DNA of 25,597 nucleotides from Phaeoceros laevis (taxonomy: Eukaryota; Anthocerotophyta; Anthocerotopsida; Notothyladales). The notes below the pieces were generated by a model. The model was not told the origin of the DNA. It did no database searches and worked only from the letters and a program-made list of their open reading frames with translations. The stretch lies in the NCBI GenBank assembly GCA_049999765.1, contig JBNGIQ010001861.1, positions 1 to 25,597 on the forward strand, written 5' to 3'. Positions 1 through 10,451 of this stretch are shown one piece after another. Numbering within the stretch: the first letter of the stretch is position 1; each line of letters begins with the position of its first letter. The position numbers and the translations under genes are program-made.

Positions 1-459
1 CCAGAAAAATGGTGAATATTGTGATGTCAAATATGGCACTACGGAAACGCATTATTGTGAACTCAAATGGGTGGAGGGGAGACTAGGACCCGCAAAGGCT
101 TTTATGGTATCCACCCTACCAGCCTAAAAGTGATATCGATCTCCTTCATATGTCGTAATATGATACAACCTCGAGGCTAAAGCCGTAGCTAAAGCTGGCG
201 TTTTTGCTGGTTTGAATCCAAAACTATCATGTCTTTGCTTTGCAACGGAGATCGGGTTGATCTCAATTTAAAAACTTAAGTGGTGTCATTTAGATTTCAG
301 GATCTGAGTACATCTATAAGTCTCCTTTACTAGTCTTTGCCACGATGTTTGGCATTGTTTCCAGAAGGGCTGTTCATTCCAAGTGCTGGAACACTCACTG
401 CCCACCTTTTGTAGAGTATGAAGCGGTTTTTTTCTGCAAAGATATCAAGTTTCAACCAT

Positions 460-830
460 CAGTGGGCCAAGAGGCACGCTTTAGCTCCATGTGCTTTTGG
501 AATCTCCATCTCCTCTTCTTCAACCTCAGCATCTTCAACCTCAGCATCTTCAACCTCAGCATCTCCGTCCTCTGAATTCTGTTGACTTGTTTTTTTACTT
601 CTCTTCGGGCTCTCCAATGTGATCCAGATCATATGTAACTATTCTTGGGGTTCCAACTCTTGAGAGAGTGACTTCCTCCAGCTTGCTGGGCAGAAGACAC
701 CTCTAAGACCTATTCTGTTCCATGCTAGAATAATAGATAATCTCAAAAGCTTCCTCTTCAGGCCGGTAGTTAGCATAAATTTCACCTTCGTTCAGACATG
801 ACATTTCTGGTGTAAATTATGGAGGATTCA
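460..830 (-). pseudogene. decayed coding trace, unrecognised acidic protein
   Basis: Read on the minus strand, about 340 bases look coding but are broken. A stretch beginning with an ATG near 806 reads through an acidic segment, meets one in-frame stop near 686, then stays open to a second stop near 600 (ending GEPEEK). In the overlapping frame the reading continues as a lysine-rich then Glu/Asp-rich tail with three EDAEV-type repeats, ending in ACLLAH and a stop near 469. One nonsense change and one frame change would explain the pattern. No family was recognised, and an unusual splice structure is an alternative. The remnant lies downstream of the DUR3 stop and in the same direction. Confidence 0.3.
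521..564. repeat. 15-base tandem repeat, about three copies
   Basis: The unit CAACCTCAGCATCTT is repeated at 521-535 and 536-550, with a 14-base partial copy at 551-564. On the minus strand it encodes the EDAEV repeats of the acidic trace described for 460-830. The unit length is a multiple of three, as expected for slippage inside a coding sequence. Confidence 0.9.
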
Positions 831-1201
831 CCCCCCCGAACTTGATGCCCGTTTTGTCTTGAGCCATATGAATTCATCAGGACGGTGTAGCAAGCATACA
901 CCCTAGCTACACCTCGCATTTTACCAAAATAGAACCAGATTTGCGCGGGACAGAGGAGAGCTCGCGAGGGCGGCCAACACTGCCACCAGTCGCATCAAAA
1001 TCCAATCGGGCTAGGCATTTAACATCAAGGTCATGACTCCATAAAGGTTTTAGGTTAACCCCTTTCTTGCTTAGGTTGGGCGACCTTGCCTGGCAGGCCA
1101 AGTTTCGGCGTCCAACTCAAAACTTATAGCGCAGTAGCGCATTAGAATTCAGGTTCCATTATTCCGTACGCATGTAACGATGGGTTATGAGGCTCGGTGC
1201 T
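831..1201. other. gene-poor stretch downstream of DUR3
   Basis: No gene is supported here. A 64-residue open frame on the minus strand (907-1101) has no recognisable family, no convincing splice sites and no partner exons. The segment should include the 3' untranslated region of DUR3, whose stop is at 1202. I saw no clear polyadenylation signal that I would defend. Confidence 0.5.
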
Positions 1202-4200
1202 TCAAGGGCTTCTTGTCCCATCGGGAATAAGAAGCCCGGGGTTGGATGCTGTGAGATTGTCGTGGACATGTAGCCCCAACAATAGTCGCACCACTTTAAT
1301 CAAGATGTCACTGGACTCCAAAAGTGGGGTAAATATGCAGATTAACGTAGCCACTGCGGCCCAAATGATGGTCAACACCACGAAGAATGTGAAGTAGCCC
1401 TGTAAGTGCAAGAAGCATTCCATTAGAAGACGCCAAAAAATCGAGGTGTTGTAGCAGAGTTTGCACTTTTTCACGAAATCTACTACCTTGGAAAACACCC
1501 CGGCAGGCAAAGTGAAAAGGGGCCATGCTACAACAACAACCACCGTCAAAAGCATCGAGACTGTCAAACTCTCCTTCAGGAAGCGGGTCATAGTTGTAGG
1601 GTCCTCTTTCTCGTGGTCTACGACGGTCACATTGTCCATAAGTTCAATCCCCTCAAATCTTCAGCACAGACAGCCACAACGCTGGGTCATTAGTTAGGGC
1701 ACAAGTCTACGGGTCATCTACATCCATTTTGCCTCCTGTGAATGCTGAGTCATTGGAGACTCGTCTGGACAATACCTCGAAAAGCTGTCGTCCCTATCCG
1801 GGAAGAGAAGAGTCCAGGTGATGCAGATTAGAGCTGACAGCAAGGTGGAGACCACTGTGCCAACTGTGGTCGGAGCCAGTTGCTGAAGACTTGTGATCGA
1901 TATTATTCTGTATACGACCTGTGAAAAGAAGCAATTCGGAACATGTGGGTCAACCAAGACAGGTACCAGTTGCACCACCAGACGCTTGGGGTAGCCCTAG
2001 ATTAGCTTGGGTTTGCAACTGGAGCGTGCTTCTTCTAGTGGGCATACACTTGTGGCTGGGCCAAGCTCTCACCTTGGTGTGAACCAGCCAAGCAGTGACG
2101 CCGCCGATCTGTCCACCGATAGCGCCACCTATTGCAGCTCCTTTTGGGACAGAGGGCCATGTCAAAAGGAAAGCAAGCGGGGGAACAGACGATGACACCA
2201 TCAACCCCACCACCAGAAAGAGGAAGTTAACATTCAGACCAATCTGCACAGGAAAGGACGCAGGAAGTACGCGTCATGTGCTTAGCAGTGGCTTTGTTTC
2301 GACAGTTTCATCGTGGAAGGAAGCTCTTATGGTAGCCAGTGAGCAAAACTGATCATTGACAACATCATGGATCTATATGACCTTGTAAAAGATGCATGAC
2401 ACGGCTGCCATAAGTATACCCAACACAACGACGGATATTCTTGAGACGATAAGCAGTTCAGCTCCATTAGCCTGCCGTCTTATGTAAGCCTGGAATGTAT
2501 GCATACTGGCAGTTAAAATTTCCACCATGGCCAGGCACACATGGTTAGTAAGGACAGGCATTGCTCCATCCACTTCTGCATGCTGATACTTCAAGCATGA
2601 CATGCAAAATTGAAGGACTGCAGCAGGATAGCATGCTTCCACCTTGTAGACATCGTATGTGAAGAGGGAGCTCATGGCAATGAGCTCACCGGATCCTGTG
2701 GATGTAGCTGCCATGAAGACCATCAACATTATGAGTACAACCCCCCCTGTGTTTGAACCACTACCACAAACAAGTCGTCAATACCCGTACTTAGGTCCTC
2801 TGCTTCGTTAGCGTGCATTAAGATGTAGCAGTTGGAGCATGCCTTTGCCAAGTAGAAATTCTGCGGAGGCCAGGGCTACAAGCCCAGCATCCGTCTCTTC
2901 ACTGCTGATGGGGAGATCCGAAGCAAGAGCCGCCCAGCCCAAAGCTGTCGACAACGCTAAAGGAATTGGAATCCATACCAGTCCACCCAATATGTACCCT
3001 CGAAATGAAGCTATGGGTGAAGCAGCTATAGCACTCTGTTGAAACAGTTGAGAGTTGTTAGAACAGAGTGGTCCCATCTAACAGTGATGCTTTTTGTTTC
3101 ATAGTCCTCGAGATCTCTCTTAAAGCTTTCATAGTAAGCACTTAACTTCAATTGAGTACCTGCCAGTAGGTTTGATCAGGAAAGAGGCTGCCAAAGACTG
3201 CGAATAAGTTGAACACTCCAAATACAATACCCTGGGTGCTGAAGAGGGTCATGTAGCTGCCATCCTTGTTACCTGAAACGGAAGATGGCAAGACCTCTGA
3301 GGCACTTGTGTACTAGAGGCTGGCAGGGCTGTTCAACTCTTAAATTGCTAGGGTGAAACAAAACCTTTAACAGGGACAACAGTCGCATATGTGTTGAGGT
3401 TGTGCCACATCTCGCTGAGGTTCCGTATAGGAAACGTGCCTGACACGTACACCTGCAAACTTGTCCAGGGCAATAATCCACGGTACAGAAAATTGGATTA
3501 GACTGAGGTTTTGCCCATGCTGGGGTGTTGGGAAGGCTCAAAAGTAACATACCGCGTATACCAAGATGTTGAGACCAACAAAAATAACTACGGTGTGAAG
3601 GTACGAGGAAACAAAAGTCGCCTTGAGTCCACCAACCACAATGTAGACAACGATAGACAGAGGGATAAGTATCAGTGCCGCATAGATGTTCATGCCTGCC
3701 ATAGCCAGTGAACAGGCGTTGGATAGACTGTGTGATGAAGTCATTGAAATGGTTTCTCGATTTATAGAATTCAGAAGTTTACGCGTACCTGTTGCGGCCA
3801 CAAAGATATTGGCCGAACCGATGATCATCAAGGCTGTGACAAGGGTGTTGTTGAGATAAGAAAGGTAGAAAAAGACCTGCGCCAGAGAGCACTAGTAAGT
3901 ACAACAACGCTTGTGAAGTTTGTTGCAAGGTTCCAGCTCACAAGTAGAGCAGCAGCTTCTCACAAATCCCGCTGAGTGACCCCATCGAAGTCGCACAAGC
4001 TCTGTAAATGTGTGCGCCTTGGGTGCCCTACGCTTCAGTTGCACAGCAAAGGCGCCGAAAACAAAGATTTGGATGACCGAGGCATTTGCGTACCTGTCTT
4101 TGCAGGTGCAGGTACCGGTCCAAGTTTTAGAGACTCGCAAAAGCTGATACTTACATCTGTGGAGAAAACCTTAAAAGCTGGACCAACCATAGGAAGCTTA

Positions 4201-4800
4201 CGTACCAAAGAGCTGCGCTGACGCCGTACTGGTACACCAACACAGTGGATTGGAGCAAACTTGCCACCCTGCGCGCATATGTACATTGAAGCTCAGCACA
4301 TGCAGTGACACTCTCAAACATTTGTGAAGACCTTGGTTGCAAGCATGTCCCAACCCCAATTGCAAGCCAATTGGGCTAGCTACGAGGCTCAGCATATACC
4401 ATGTCCAGTGGCTGACAACATCCACAGCAATCATCCCAGTTTTGATGCTCCGTCCCGCTGTATTGAACTCTTCGGAATGGTAATCACTGCCTGCATACTT
4501 TTGGTCCAAATAGAAGACAAGAATTGCCAAGACGGCAAAGACAGTTCCCAATCCCACCAGAGTCGCATATCCTACTCCCTACACAGTTTCATCAAACGAG
4601 TTTCAAATTTGTGTCCGGTGATCTTGAATCAACATCCTGTCTACAGCTAGCTCCGGGCAGCAGTTTAGGGCCCTTGAGAAGCATTCGATTGATTTTCGAA
4701 GTAGGTAGCCTACCTTGGAGAAGACAGGGTCGACTGAGAAGAAACTCGTCCGGTAGTCGAACTGGTGGAGGCCAAACAGGTTTGCCTCCCCTACCGGCAT
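1202..4800 (-). CDS. DUR3: DUR3-type high-affinity urea/proton symporter, 15 exons
   Basis: Sodium:solute symporter family member; DUR3 imports urea with protons at the plasma membrane. Exons (high to low): 4800-4714, 4578-4400, 4268-4206, 4093-3964, 3876-3789, 3695-3553, 3452-3365, 3272-3160, 3035-2843, 2746-2643, 2489-2382, 2243-2073, 1918-1776, 1658-1487, 1399-1202. All join in frame to 659 residues (plant DUR3 is about 690). Family segments appear in order: [139 protein letters not shown]. About 15 hydrophobic helices are expected. The start ATG at 4800 gives the short N terminus before the first helix typical of the family. The intron at 2747-2842 has a GC donor. No stop or frameshift breaks it. 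The family is clear; substrate is inferred from family. Confidence 0.93.
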
Positions 4801-5384
4801 CGTGAGATCTCAAAAATTGCAATTGGATCTCAGCAGCTTCCAAGGGTGCAGAATTCCAACCGCACCTGACAATTGTGACCACCTCTAACCGCAGCCCTAG
4901 CTGGCCTGCCAATTGATCCTCGGTCCAGGCCGTACGTTCTACTCCTGGTCTGAGGCCTGGCCGGCTCCACACTTTTAGAATGACAAGTTGGAGGAATGCA
5001 CATATCGATGTCCGGTCCGGCTATGCATCCAAAAGGGACTTGGAAGGAGGAAGGCAGCATGTGCGCACCTGGTCTGGCGGAGAGAAGCAGACTGTACAGC
5101 TTTTCAGGCATTCCGCTGATTCTCCGGGAAGACTGCAGGTGGACTTGAAAGGTGCTGCTGTACATACTACTCTAATAATAGTAATAGAATCATTGTTCAA
5201 CGACTGCTTAGACCGCACACAGAGAGATATTCGTTTACATTATCAGCCATTGCATCGGATGCATCCTAGACTAGATGCAGCACGGCACCTATCCACCAGC
5301 GGTGCGCCCCTGCGTGGGGCATGCGGGCCGCATGGTCGACCCGGAGCCATGCGACAATACACCCCGACACCTTCCTTGCAAATA

Positions 5385-5488
5385 TTCTAATCACATTCCA
5401 GTAATAAGCCCCACGTTCCGGCGTGTGGACCGATTGGACCCAACAAGCATGTTAGTGATGCAAGTTTTCTAATCAGATTCCACTAATA
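5385..5488. repeat. pair of 22-base direct repeats flanking 60 bases
   Basis: TTCTAATCACATTCCAGTAA at 5385 recurs as TTCTAATCAGATTCCACTAA at 5467; over 22 bases the two copies differ at two positions. The interval between them carries the element at 5428-5465 that recurs at 9983-10020. This could be a decayed short mobile element with its flanks, but no terminal inverted repeats were seen. Confidence 0.6.
5428..5465 (+). repeat. dispersed 38-base element, copy 1
   Basis: This segment (core GGACCGATTGGACCCAACAA) matches 9983-10020 with only a handful of differences by eye, in the same orientation. The two copies are 4.5 kb apart in unrelated contexts, which points to a dispersed repeat family rather than to local duplication. 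Confidence 0.6.
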
Positions 5489-6042
5489 ATATGCCCGCAT
5501 GCAATCCTAGTTTCCTCCGCCACCACTCTAGTTTTAATGAAACTACACACCAAGAAGTCGGTGCTAGTGTCGCTGGAAGGAAGGGTCATGAATAAGACTC
5601 ATAACCTTCACAGCAACACCAAAATTTTCACTGCCAAGTAATCGATAAGGCAGCAGTTTGAAAGGAGTACTAAACGGGTGTAGGATCATAGGATGGGGGC
5701 AGCCTGTGAGACAATCTCCCCACAGTCACCAAGGAATTCGAAGAGAGAAATCACAAGGGCAGTTACGATCTTGGAGGAGGACATGAAAGGGACCAGAGCG
5801 GACACAGCATAAAATAGTACTGGAATTGCATCCATGGGGTAAAGTCCTCAGAGTGGAAGGAGTGGAGTGAAGTACTATCCAGCCAGCATTTACAATTACC
5901 ACCCTGGAAACACCCACCCACACTCGAGAGGAAGGTCTATATATAGCCGTGCACAGGCCATGGCCACTGCAGGCGGCTATGCATGAGCAAAAATTTGGCA
6001 GAAGAAGCAGCACTGGACGCCTGACGCCATCCAGTAACCATC

Positions 6043-6699
6043 TCAAGGGCCTGGGCCAATAAGCAACGGTGGCTTTTCCTCTGCCTTGTCCACTTCAGCT
6101 GGTCGAGATGCTGCAGCCGCTCCAAGCACTGGCTCAAATCTGGCACCAGGTGGTGTGCTCTCGTCAAGATTCGGGGATGACTAGTAGTCCCTCTTGTCTG
6201 AGTGGAGATGGCTCACCAAAACTCAACTGCCACAGTGCATCTACAAGGTATCTCTCCTCTTTCACCACTGCCAGATCCTCTGCTGGAAGATTTTTAATCT
6301 GCTCCATCCTACTGCGCAGCGGTTTCTTGATTTGCTCCTTGTCATCTTCAGACATGCCTGATGCAGGAACATGCCTCTCGATCTCCAGCAGGGCATTCAG
6401 TGCAGCTTGCCTGGTGTCAGCATCCTCACTATTTGCCAACCTCACCAATATCTTTGGAAAGCCCAGTTCCACAGCTACAGAGCAATCACTGGTGTTGTCT
6501 TGGAAAAGGTACAGTAAGACCTGTAAAGCTTTCCTGCAGTCCAAATGAGCAACCCCCAGGCATTTAGAAGAGCCAATGGACTCCTGGAGCAAGCATCAGT
6601 CCGCCAACAAACAAAGTAATATCCACCTTCGTAACTTGCTGTCATCCGACACAAGTGCATCTCTCAGCCCCGAAAAGCCCTCGGAAAGGCTAAAGGCTG
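6043..6699 (-). pseudogene. FES1: FES1-type Hsp70 nucleotide exchange factor, 3' half, frameshifted
   Basis: FES1/HspBP1 proteins are armadillo-like factors that release ADP from cytosolic Hsp70. Exons 6699-6627 and 6533 onward join in frame to give GLRDALVSDDSKLRRKALQV, then CSVAVELGFPKILVRLANSE and KEERYLVDALWQLSFGEPSP, the C-terminal half of plant FES1. The frame then stops at 6164, but the next frame carries the expected tail (FEPVL, then EEKPPLLIGPGP) to a stop at 6043. One extra base in the CCCC run near 6176-6179 explains this. The N-terminal half (about 200 residues in the family) was not found between 6700 and the next gene at 7066. Either this is a truncated pseudogene copy or the missing exons are rearranged and the shift is a sequencing error. 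Confidence 0.75.
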
Positions 6700-7065
6700 C
6701 TGCAGTAGCTGCTTTTTTACAAGTTCGCTGGTGGGAGCAGTCCAAAACACCAAATATTAGGCTGAACTTGACCTGGAATTACTCCACCAAGCAGGAAATG
6801 AATATTCACAATTGACAAGTCATGAAAACAAAAAGAGTGCTCACAGCTTCCAAAATTGCAAGCGCTAGCCAATGTTGTTGACAGGTTACAAGAGCCTGCT
6901 GCCCAAGATTCATCCTAGCAACATCCACATACAAATTTTCTGGCTAGAAATAAAATCCGGTAATATAACCTGTACTGGGAAGCTACAGCTAGCTGTGAGC
7001 TGGTTTCAACCTACGCCGAGACCTGTCTATAGCTACCTCTCACTAATGAGAAAGGACTCCCAGAG

Positions 7066-8220
7066 TCAAAGCTCAGGACATAGACTCAGGAGGTGTATCC
7101 ATTTCAGGTACCCGAGGAGGTTTCTATCGCAATAATCACGGTCGGGATGCTCGTCAATGAAGACCAGGTAAGCGTACACATTATCGCGGATGTAGCCCGG
7201 CAGGCGCTTCCGCACCCTCATGATCATGTCCTCCCCATTGTCGTGCCCATTGTGGTCACCATCCTCGAACCGGTACTTGCATGGAGACCAATGCGTGAAA
7301 AAGCGGCTCCACGCACAATCACATCTCTCCTTCTTCGTCTCCGCAGCAGGCTCACTGACACCGGCACCCTTTGCAGCTCCGGACTCTATAGGCCCCTTGA
7401 GAAGCCTTACGGTATCATATGCATCATCACCTGCAAGAGATGACGTTTTCGCTGGCGTGGCTGACAGCCGTCGGGGGCTTGGTGCACTTGACGCTGTGCT
7501 TCGTTTCTCAGTTTTAACCGTCAAGTTTGACGAGCATGACTCCTCAATATCCTCATCCTCGGAGTCCTCCTTTTGTGAGTCCTCCTCGTCGGAGTCCTCT
7601 TCGTCGGCGTTCTCCTCGTCGGAGTTCTCTTCGTCGGAGTCATATGCATCGTCGTCGGAGTCGTCCTCATCGGAATCCTCCTCGGATTCTTCCTCCTGCG
7701 CACAAAAATAATTTGAAGTCATGACCTTTTGTAGAGTACAAGTTTGCAATAACAAGAGCCCCATAGAATTTTAAGAGGCATGCATAACCAACCTGAGGAG
7801 GAACTTGAGGTGTAACCGAGGTTGGCGCATGATGAGGAGCGCTGGTTCCACCGGCTGAGGTCTTTACCTCATAAAGGGTCTTGGGAGAAGGACCTGATCA
7901 TGAGAAATTAAGTTGTCAGTTAACAAGTTGCGCAAGTGCAGTCTTGAAGAGGAACCTCATCTCAAAGCAATTAGGGTTGGGCAAGCGAAGGGTGGGGAGG
8001 ATTCATGATGACCTTGCTTCTCCTCACCGCCACCGTTGGCTGAGACCAACCGCATCGTGGTAGGATGAAGGGAGGGCTCCTCCCCATCCTTACTCGAGTT
8101 ATTGCAAGAAATATATCTAGTCTCAAGCCACGCATAAAAGTCTTTACGATCTCGTCTACGTACTCTCCTGAGAGACCTCTCCTTCTCCTCCTCTTGAGAC
8201 CTCACCCTTTCAGGAGCCAT
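7066..8220 (-). CDS. unrecognised acidic protein, 3 exons, 307 residues
   Basis: Exons 8220-8028, 7893-7793 and 7695-7066 join through GT-AG introns with matching phases. Residues 1-64 are charged and arginine-rich (RSLRRVRRRDRKD). Residues 66-98 are a Pro/Thr/Ser linker. Residues 99-151 are almost entirely Glu, Asp and Ser. A basic Ser/Pro segment follows (SSAPSPRRLSATPAKTS). Residues 222-307 look folded, with Cys and His at CDCAW, THWSPCKY and DYCDRNLLGYLKW. I recognise no family. The acidic stretch resembles those of nuclear, chromatin or nucleolar proteins, but that is only composition. An in-frame ATG at 8361 would add a leader made largely from a 33-base tandem repeat, so the 8220 start is preferred. 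Compatible intron phases support a real gene. Confidence 0.6.
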
Positions 8221-8264
8221 ACTATCCTCTTGCAAGTTGGTGTGCCTAAGTGAAGCACAGCGGA

Positions 8265-8330
8265 GAGAATTGCTAAGAAGACAAAGAAGGCGGCAATGAG
8301 AATTGCTAAGAAGACAAAGAAGGCGGCAAT
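8265..8330. repeat. perfect 33-base tandem duplication
   Basis: Bases 8265-8297 and 8298-8330 are identical, starting GAGAATTGCTAAGAAGACAA. The duplication lies just upstream of the start chosen for the acidic-protein gene, in its likely 5' leader. Identity of the copies indicates a recent event. Confidence 0.95.
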
Positions 8331-8392
8331 TGTTGTGCTGAGGACTTGCCGAGCACTTCATATATACTCAAGCAATCTCGGTGCCTCTCGGG

Positions 8393-8412
8393 GGCTCGCG
8401 GTGGCTCGCGGT
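8393..8412. repeat. 10-base tandem duplication
   Basis: GGCTCGCGGT occurs twice in a row. It sits beside GAGTTCGATTCCCATG, which resembles a tRNA T-loop/B-box, but no cloverleaf can be folded here. Confidence 0.7.
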
Positions 8413-8597
8413 GGCGGGGAGTTCGATTCCCATGTGGAGTCGGCTAAACACCATAATCACCTTACTACTAAGGCAATGGAATGACCTAATGTTTGAATTA
8501 TCTATGACATCTGATAGATGTGAACTCACAAAACACTTACAAAAAAATTAATTGCCAGGACATATTTAATTATCAAATCTAAAGCTCCATTGGTGTG

Positions 8598-8646
8598 ACC
8601 AAGGTTCCAACTGAAAACTGTCACCAAGGTTCCAACTGAAAACTGT
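8598..8646. repeat. 25-base tandem duplication
   Basis: The unit beginning ACCAAGGTTCCAACTGAAAA fills 8598-8622 and recurs at 8623-8646, identical over 24 bases. No coding context. Confidence 0.95.
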
Positions 8647-9640
8647 TTCAGTGTTTGAGTTAGTTGTTTCCGTTTACAAACCGGCTGGCGAGGGAGGATG
8701 CCTCTGGCTGGCCAGGCTTATCGCCCTTGCTCCCATGGAATGCGCCGAACCTTCTTGAACATTCTTCTGCGCATAGCAGTCGATCTTGTCCGGGGCTCTG
8801 CCCAGACTAATGGCGCATCAATTTTCCTCCTACGCTCGCTCTCTGTAACTTGCAAATTTGTTGCCCGGGCAGATTGTCCAGAATCTTGAACGAGGGCTGC
8901 TCTCTCTCAGCTCTTCCAATGCATGGATCCCCAGCTAGGACTCCCAGGGCGGATCCGAGGACTCCTATGTCGATACGTGTCAGGTGCAGCTTTCCAAGCG
9001 CGGTCCGCTAGCTCTCTGCGTTTGCTGGTGCCCTGAATTGATGTGGTTGGACAAGTTTGTGACCGGGCAGATGCAAGGCCGTTGAGGACTCGATGGTAGA
9101 CGATTAAGGTGCGCTTGCTTACCTGGCCTATGGATGCTCTGTCTGTGTTCCGACAGGTCTCCTGCTCGCAACTGAACAAGATTAGGTCATGGCTTCCTGG
9201 TAAACTTGTGGGGAATCTTGCTGCTCAAAACAGGCAATGTCCAGATTGGAATGGAGAATCCGGCTGAAGAACTTGCAACTTTGCGCTGTGCATTGAGCAG
9301 TTGCGAGCGCTCGGGATCATTACCTCGAGCTCCCCCCCGTGGAAATTTTACAGAGGAGCAGCTGCTGGAGCTTGAAGACGCACCATGGATCTTGAACAGT
9401 GGCAGTTGATGACAGTTCACCAACAACGCAACTTGGCCACTTTGCTCAGTTGTTGGTTTTGCAAGAGCTACAGCTATACATGAAGTGGCAACTCCTCCGA
9501 TTGCTGCTCGCTCCATCTCTGAATATTACGCTCGCTGATTTCGCTGTATTGTGCATAGGGCAAGAATTGATCAAGAACACATGGATGACCGTGGACGGAG
9601 GCTTTCTTGTCCGTTAGACTAGCCGCAAACAGCTTCTGTT
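8647..9640. other. gene-free stretch
   Basis: Both strands carry only short open frames with frequent stops. No family signal, splice-linked exon set or transposon ends were found. A weak cysteine-containing reading around 9230-9300 was considered as a decayed reverse-transcriptase tail and rejected. Confidence 0.5.
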
Positions 9641-9960
9641 GTGTTGAGAGTGGAAGCCAGTCCTGGAGTCCTTGGAAGCATTTCTTTACTGGTGTTTGCA
9701 GATTTTTCACTTCTCTACGTGAAGGTCTCGAAACCTTGGAGGCGCGTAGACACCTTGGGTGGATTCTGGCTGGTCAAAAGCCATCTACGGTCTTTACTCG
9801 GGAGGTTTTGGTCAAGGTATCTGACCTTTATGGGAGATCCTTCACGAGTTACTTAGTCACGTTTCTTCCAGCTGTAAGTGGAGGAGACGTTCCTCAGAGA
9901 TTTTCTTGTCCAAGCTAGAGCAAGCTTGGTATACGGAGCTCTCTGTACCCACGGGTTGCA
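9641..9960 (+). pseudogene. possible decayed coding segment, unrecognised
   Basis: One frame is open for about 100 residues and has protein-like composition: a segment around FFTSLREGLETLEARRHLGW, then ILAGQKPSTVFTREVLVKVS and LYGRSFTSYLVTFLPAVSGG. It stops at 9918, while a neighbouring frame continues as FLSKLEQAWYTELSVPTGCK, as if one base were gained or lost near 9900. A plausible splice acceptor lies at about 9698. I do not recognise the protein. Confidence 0.25.
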
Positions 9961-9982
9961 AGTCACACGCCCAAACCACAGT

Positions 9983-10020
9983 GGACCGGTTGAACCCAAC
10001 AAGCACGTTATTGACTAAAG
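9983..10020 (+). repeat. dispersed 38-base element, copy 2
   Basis: Second copy of the element at 5428-5465 (core GGACCGGTTGAACCCAACAA), same orientation. It lies just past the possible decayed coding segment ending near 9960. Confidence 0.6.
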
Positions 10021-10184
10021 CTTCTTCTTTTCATCTTCCTCGGCACGGCACATGGAAGCAAGGAAGTGACGGGAGGGGCCACTTCCTACCTGCCAGTGTA
10101 TTTGTAAACTTCGAACTCTTTTTTGGAGCTTTTGTTAGGGGAGCAGCCCCGGGAGGCTGAAAGAAGAGGAATTTTATTACGTGC

Positions 10185-10437
10185 TTATGGGTCCGGCTGA
10201 TTGCAGTAGTGTTGAGCGTTTTTGTGAAAATCAATAGCAGCTTGCGCAGAGATGAGGTCCAGCAGGACAACCCCAAAGTTGAAGACATCGCTCTTGGGAG
10301 CTCAATTTGAAACCGGTATAGTACTCGGGGTCGATGTAACCCATGGTTCCCTGGACCGCCGTGGTCGAGACGTGAGTGACGTCCATGGGAGCCAACTTTG
10401 AGATGGGCGCTAACCTGCGGAGCTCCACAAAGCCACA
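10185..10437 (-). pseudogene. receptor-like kinase C-lobe fragment (pseudogene, part 1)
   Basis: The minus strand encodes the activation segment and following part of a wall-associated-kinase-like domain: KLAPMDVTHVSTTAVQGTMG, then YIDPEYYTGF and, after one frame change near 10293, KSDVFNFGVVLLDLISA, ending at a stop at 10185-10187. These are kinase subdomains VII-end to IX/X; the DFG itself is replaced by unrelated sequence. The fragment is not preceded on this strand by an N-lobe. The N-lobe lies next to it on the opposite strand. Confidence 0.85.
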
Positions 10438-10451
10438 TCCAATTTTTCCCC

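Larger units (their letters stand above)
4801..6042. other. intergenic, DUR3 5' side and FES1-like 3' side
   Basis: No gene is supported in this 1.2 kb. Open frames on both strands are short and lack family signal. It should contain the DUR3 promoter and the 3' end of the FES1-like gene. A repeated motif at 5385-5488 and a dispersed element at 5428-5465 are listed separately. Confidence 0.5.

Noticed and set aside
1-300. Left edge searched for a gene or transposon end
   Set aside because: Only short open frames and no terminal repeats or family signal.
3520-3552. A 33-base intron in DUR3 followed by an exon at 3519-3453
   Set aside because: It keeps the frame but is too short to be spliced. 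Using the acceptor at 3453 gives a 100-base intron and the better exon 3452-3365, which ends TVVPVKG just before NKDGSYMT.
7220-7711. 163-residue serine-rich open frame on the plus strand
   Set aside because: It is the antisense shadow of the Glu/Asp-rich exon of the acidic-protein gene.
8383-8440. tRNA-like sequence: an A-box-like TGGCTCGCGGT and a B-box-like AGTTCGATTCC
   Set aside because: The two boxes are only about 10 bases apart, leaving no room for an anticodon arm, and no acceptor stem can be formed. At most it is a remnant of a tRNA-derived element.
9187-9516. Reading with CP..NGES and HC-like residues as a decayed non-LTR retrotransposon tail
   Set aside because: Too few conserved residues, stops in every frame, and no reverse transcriptase motifs nearby.
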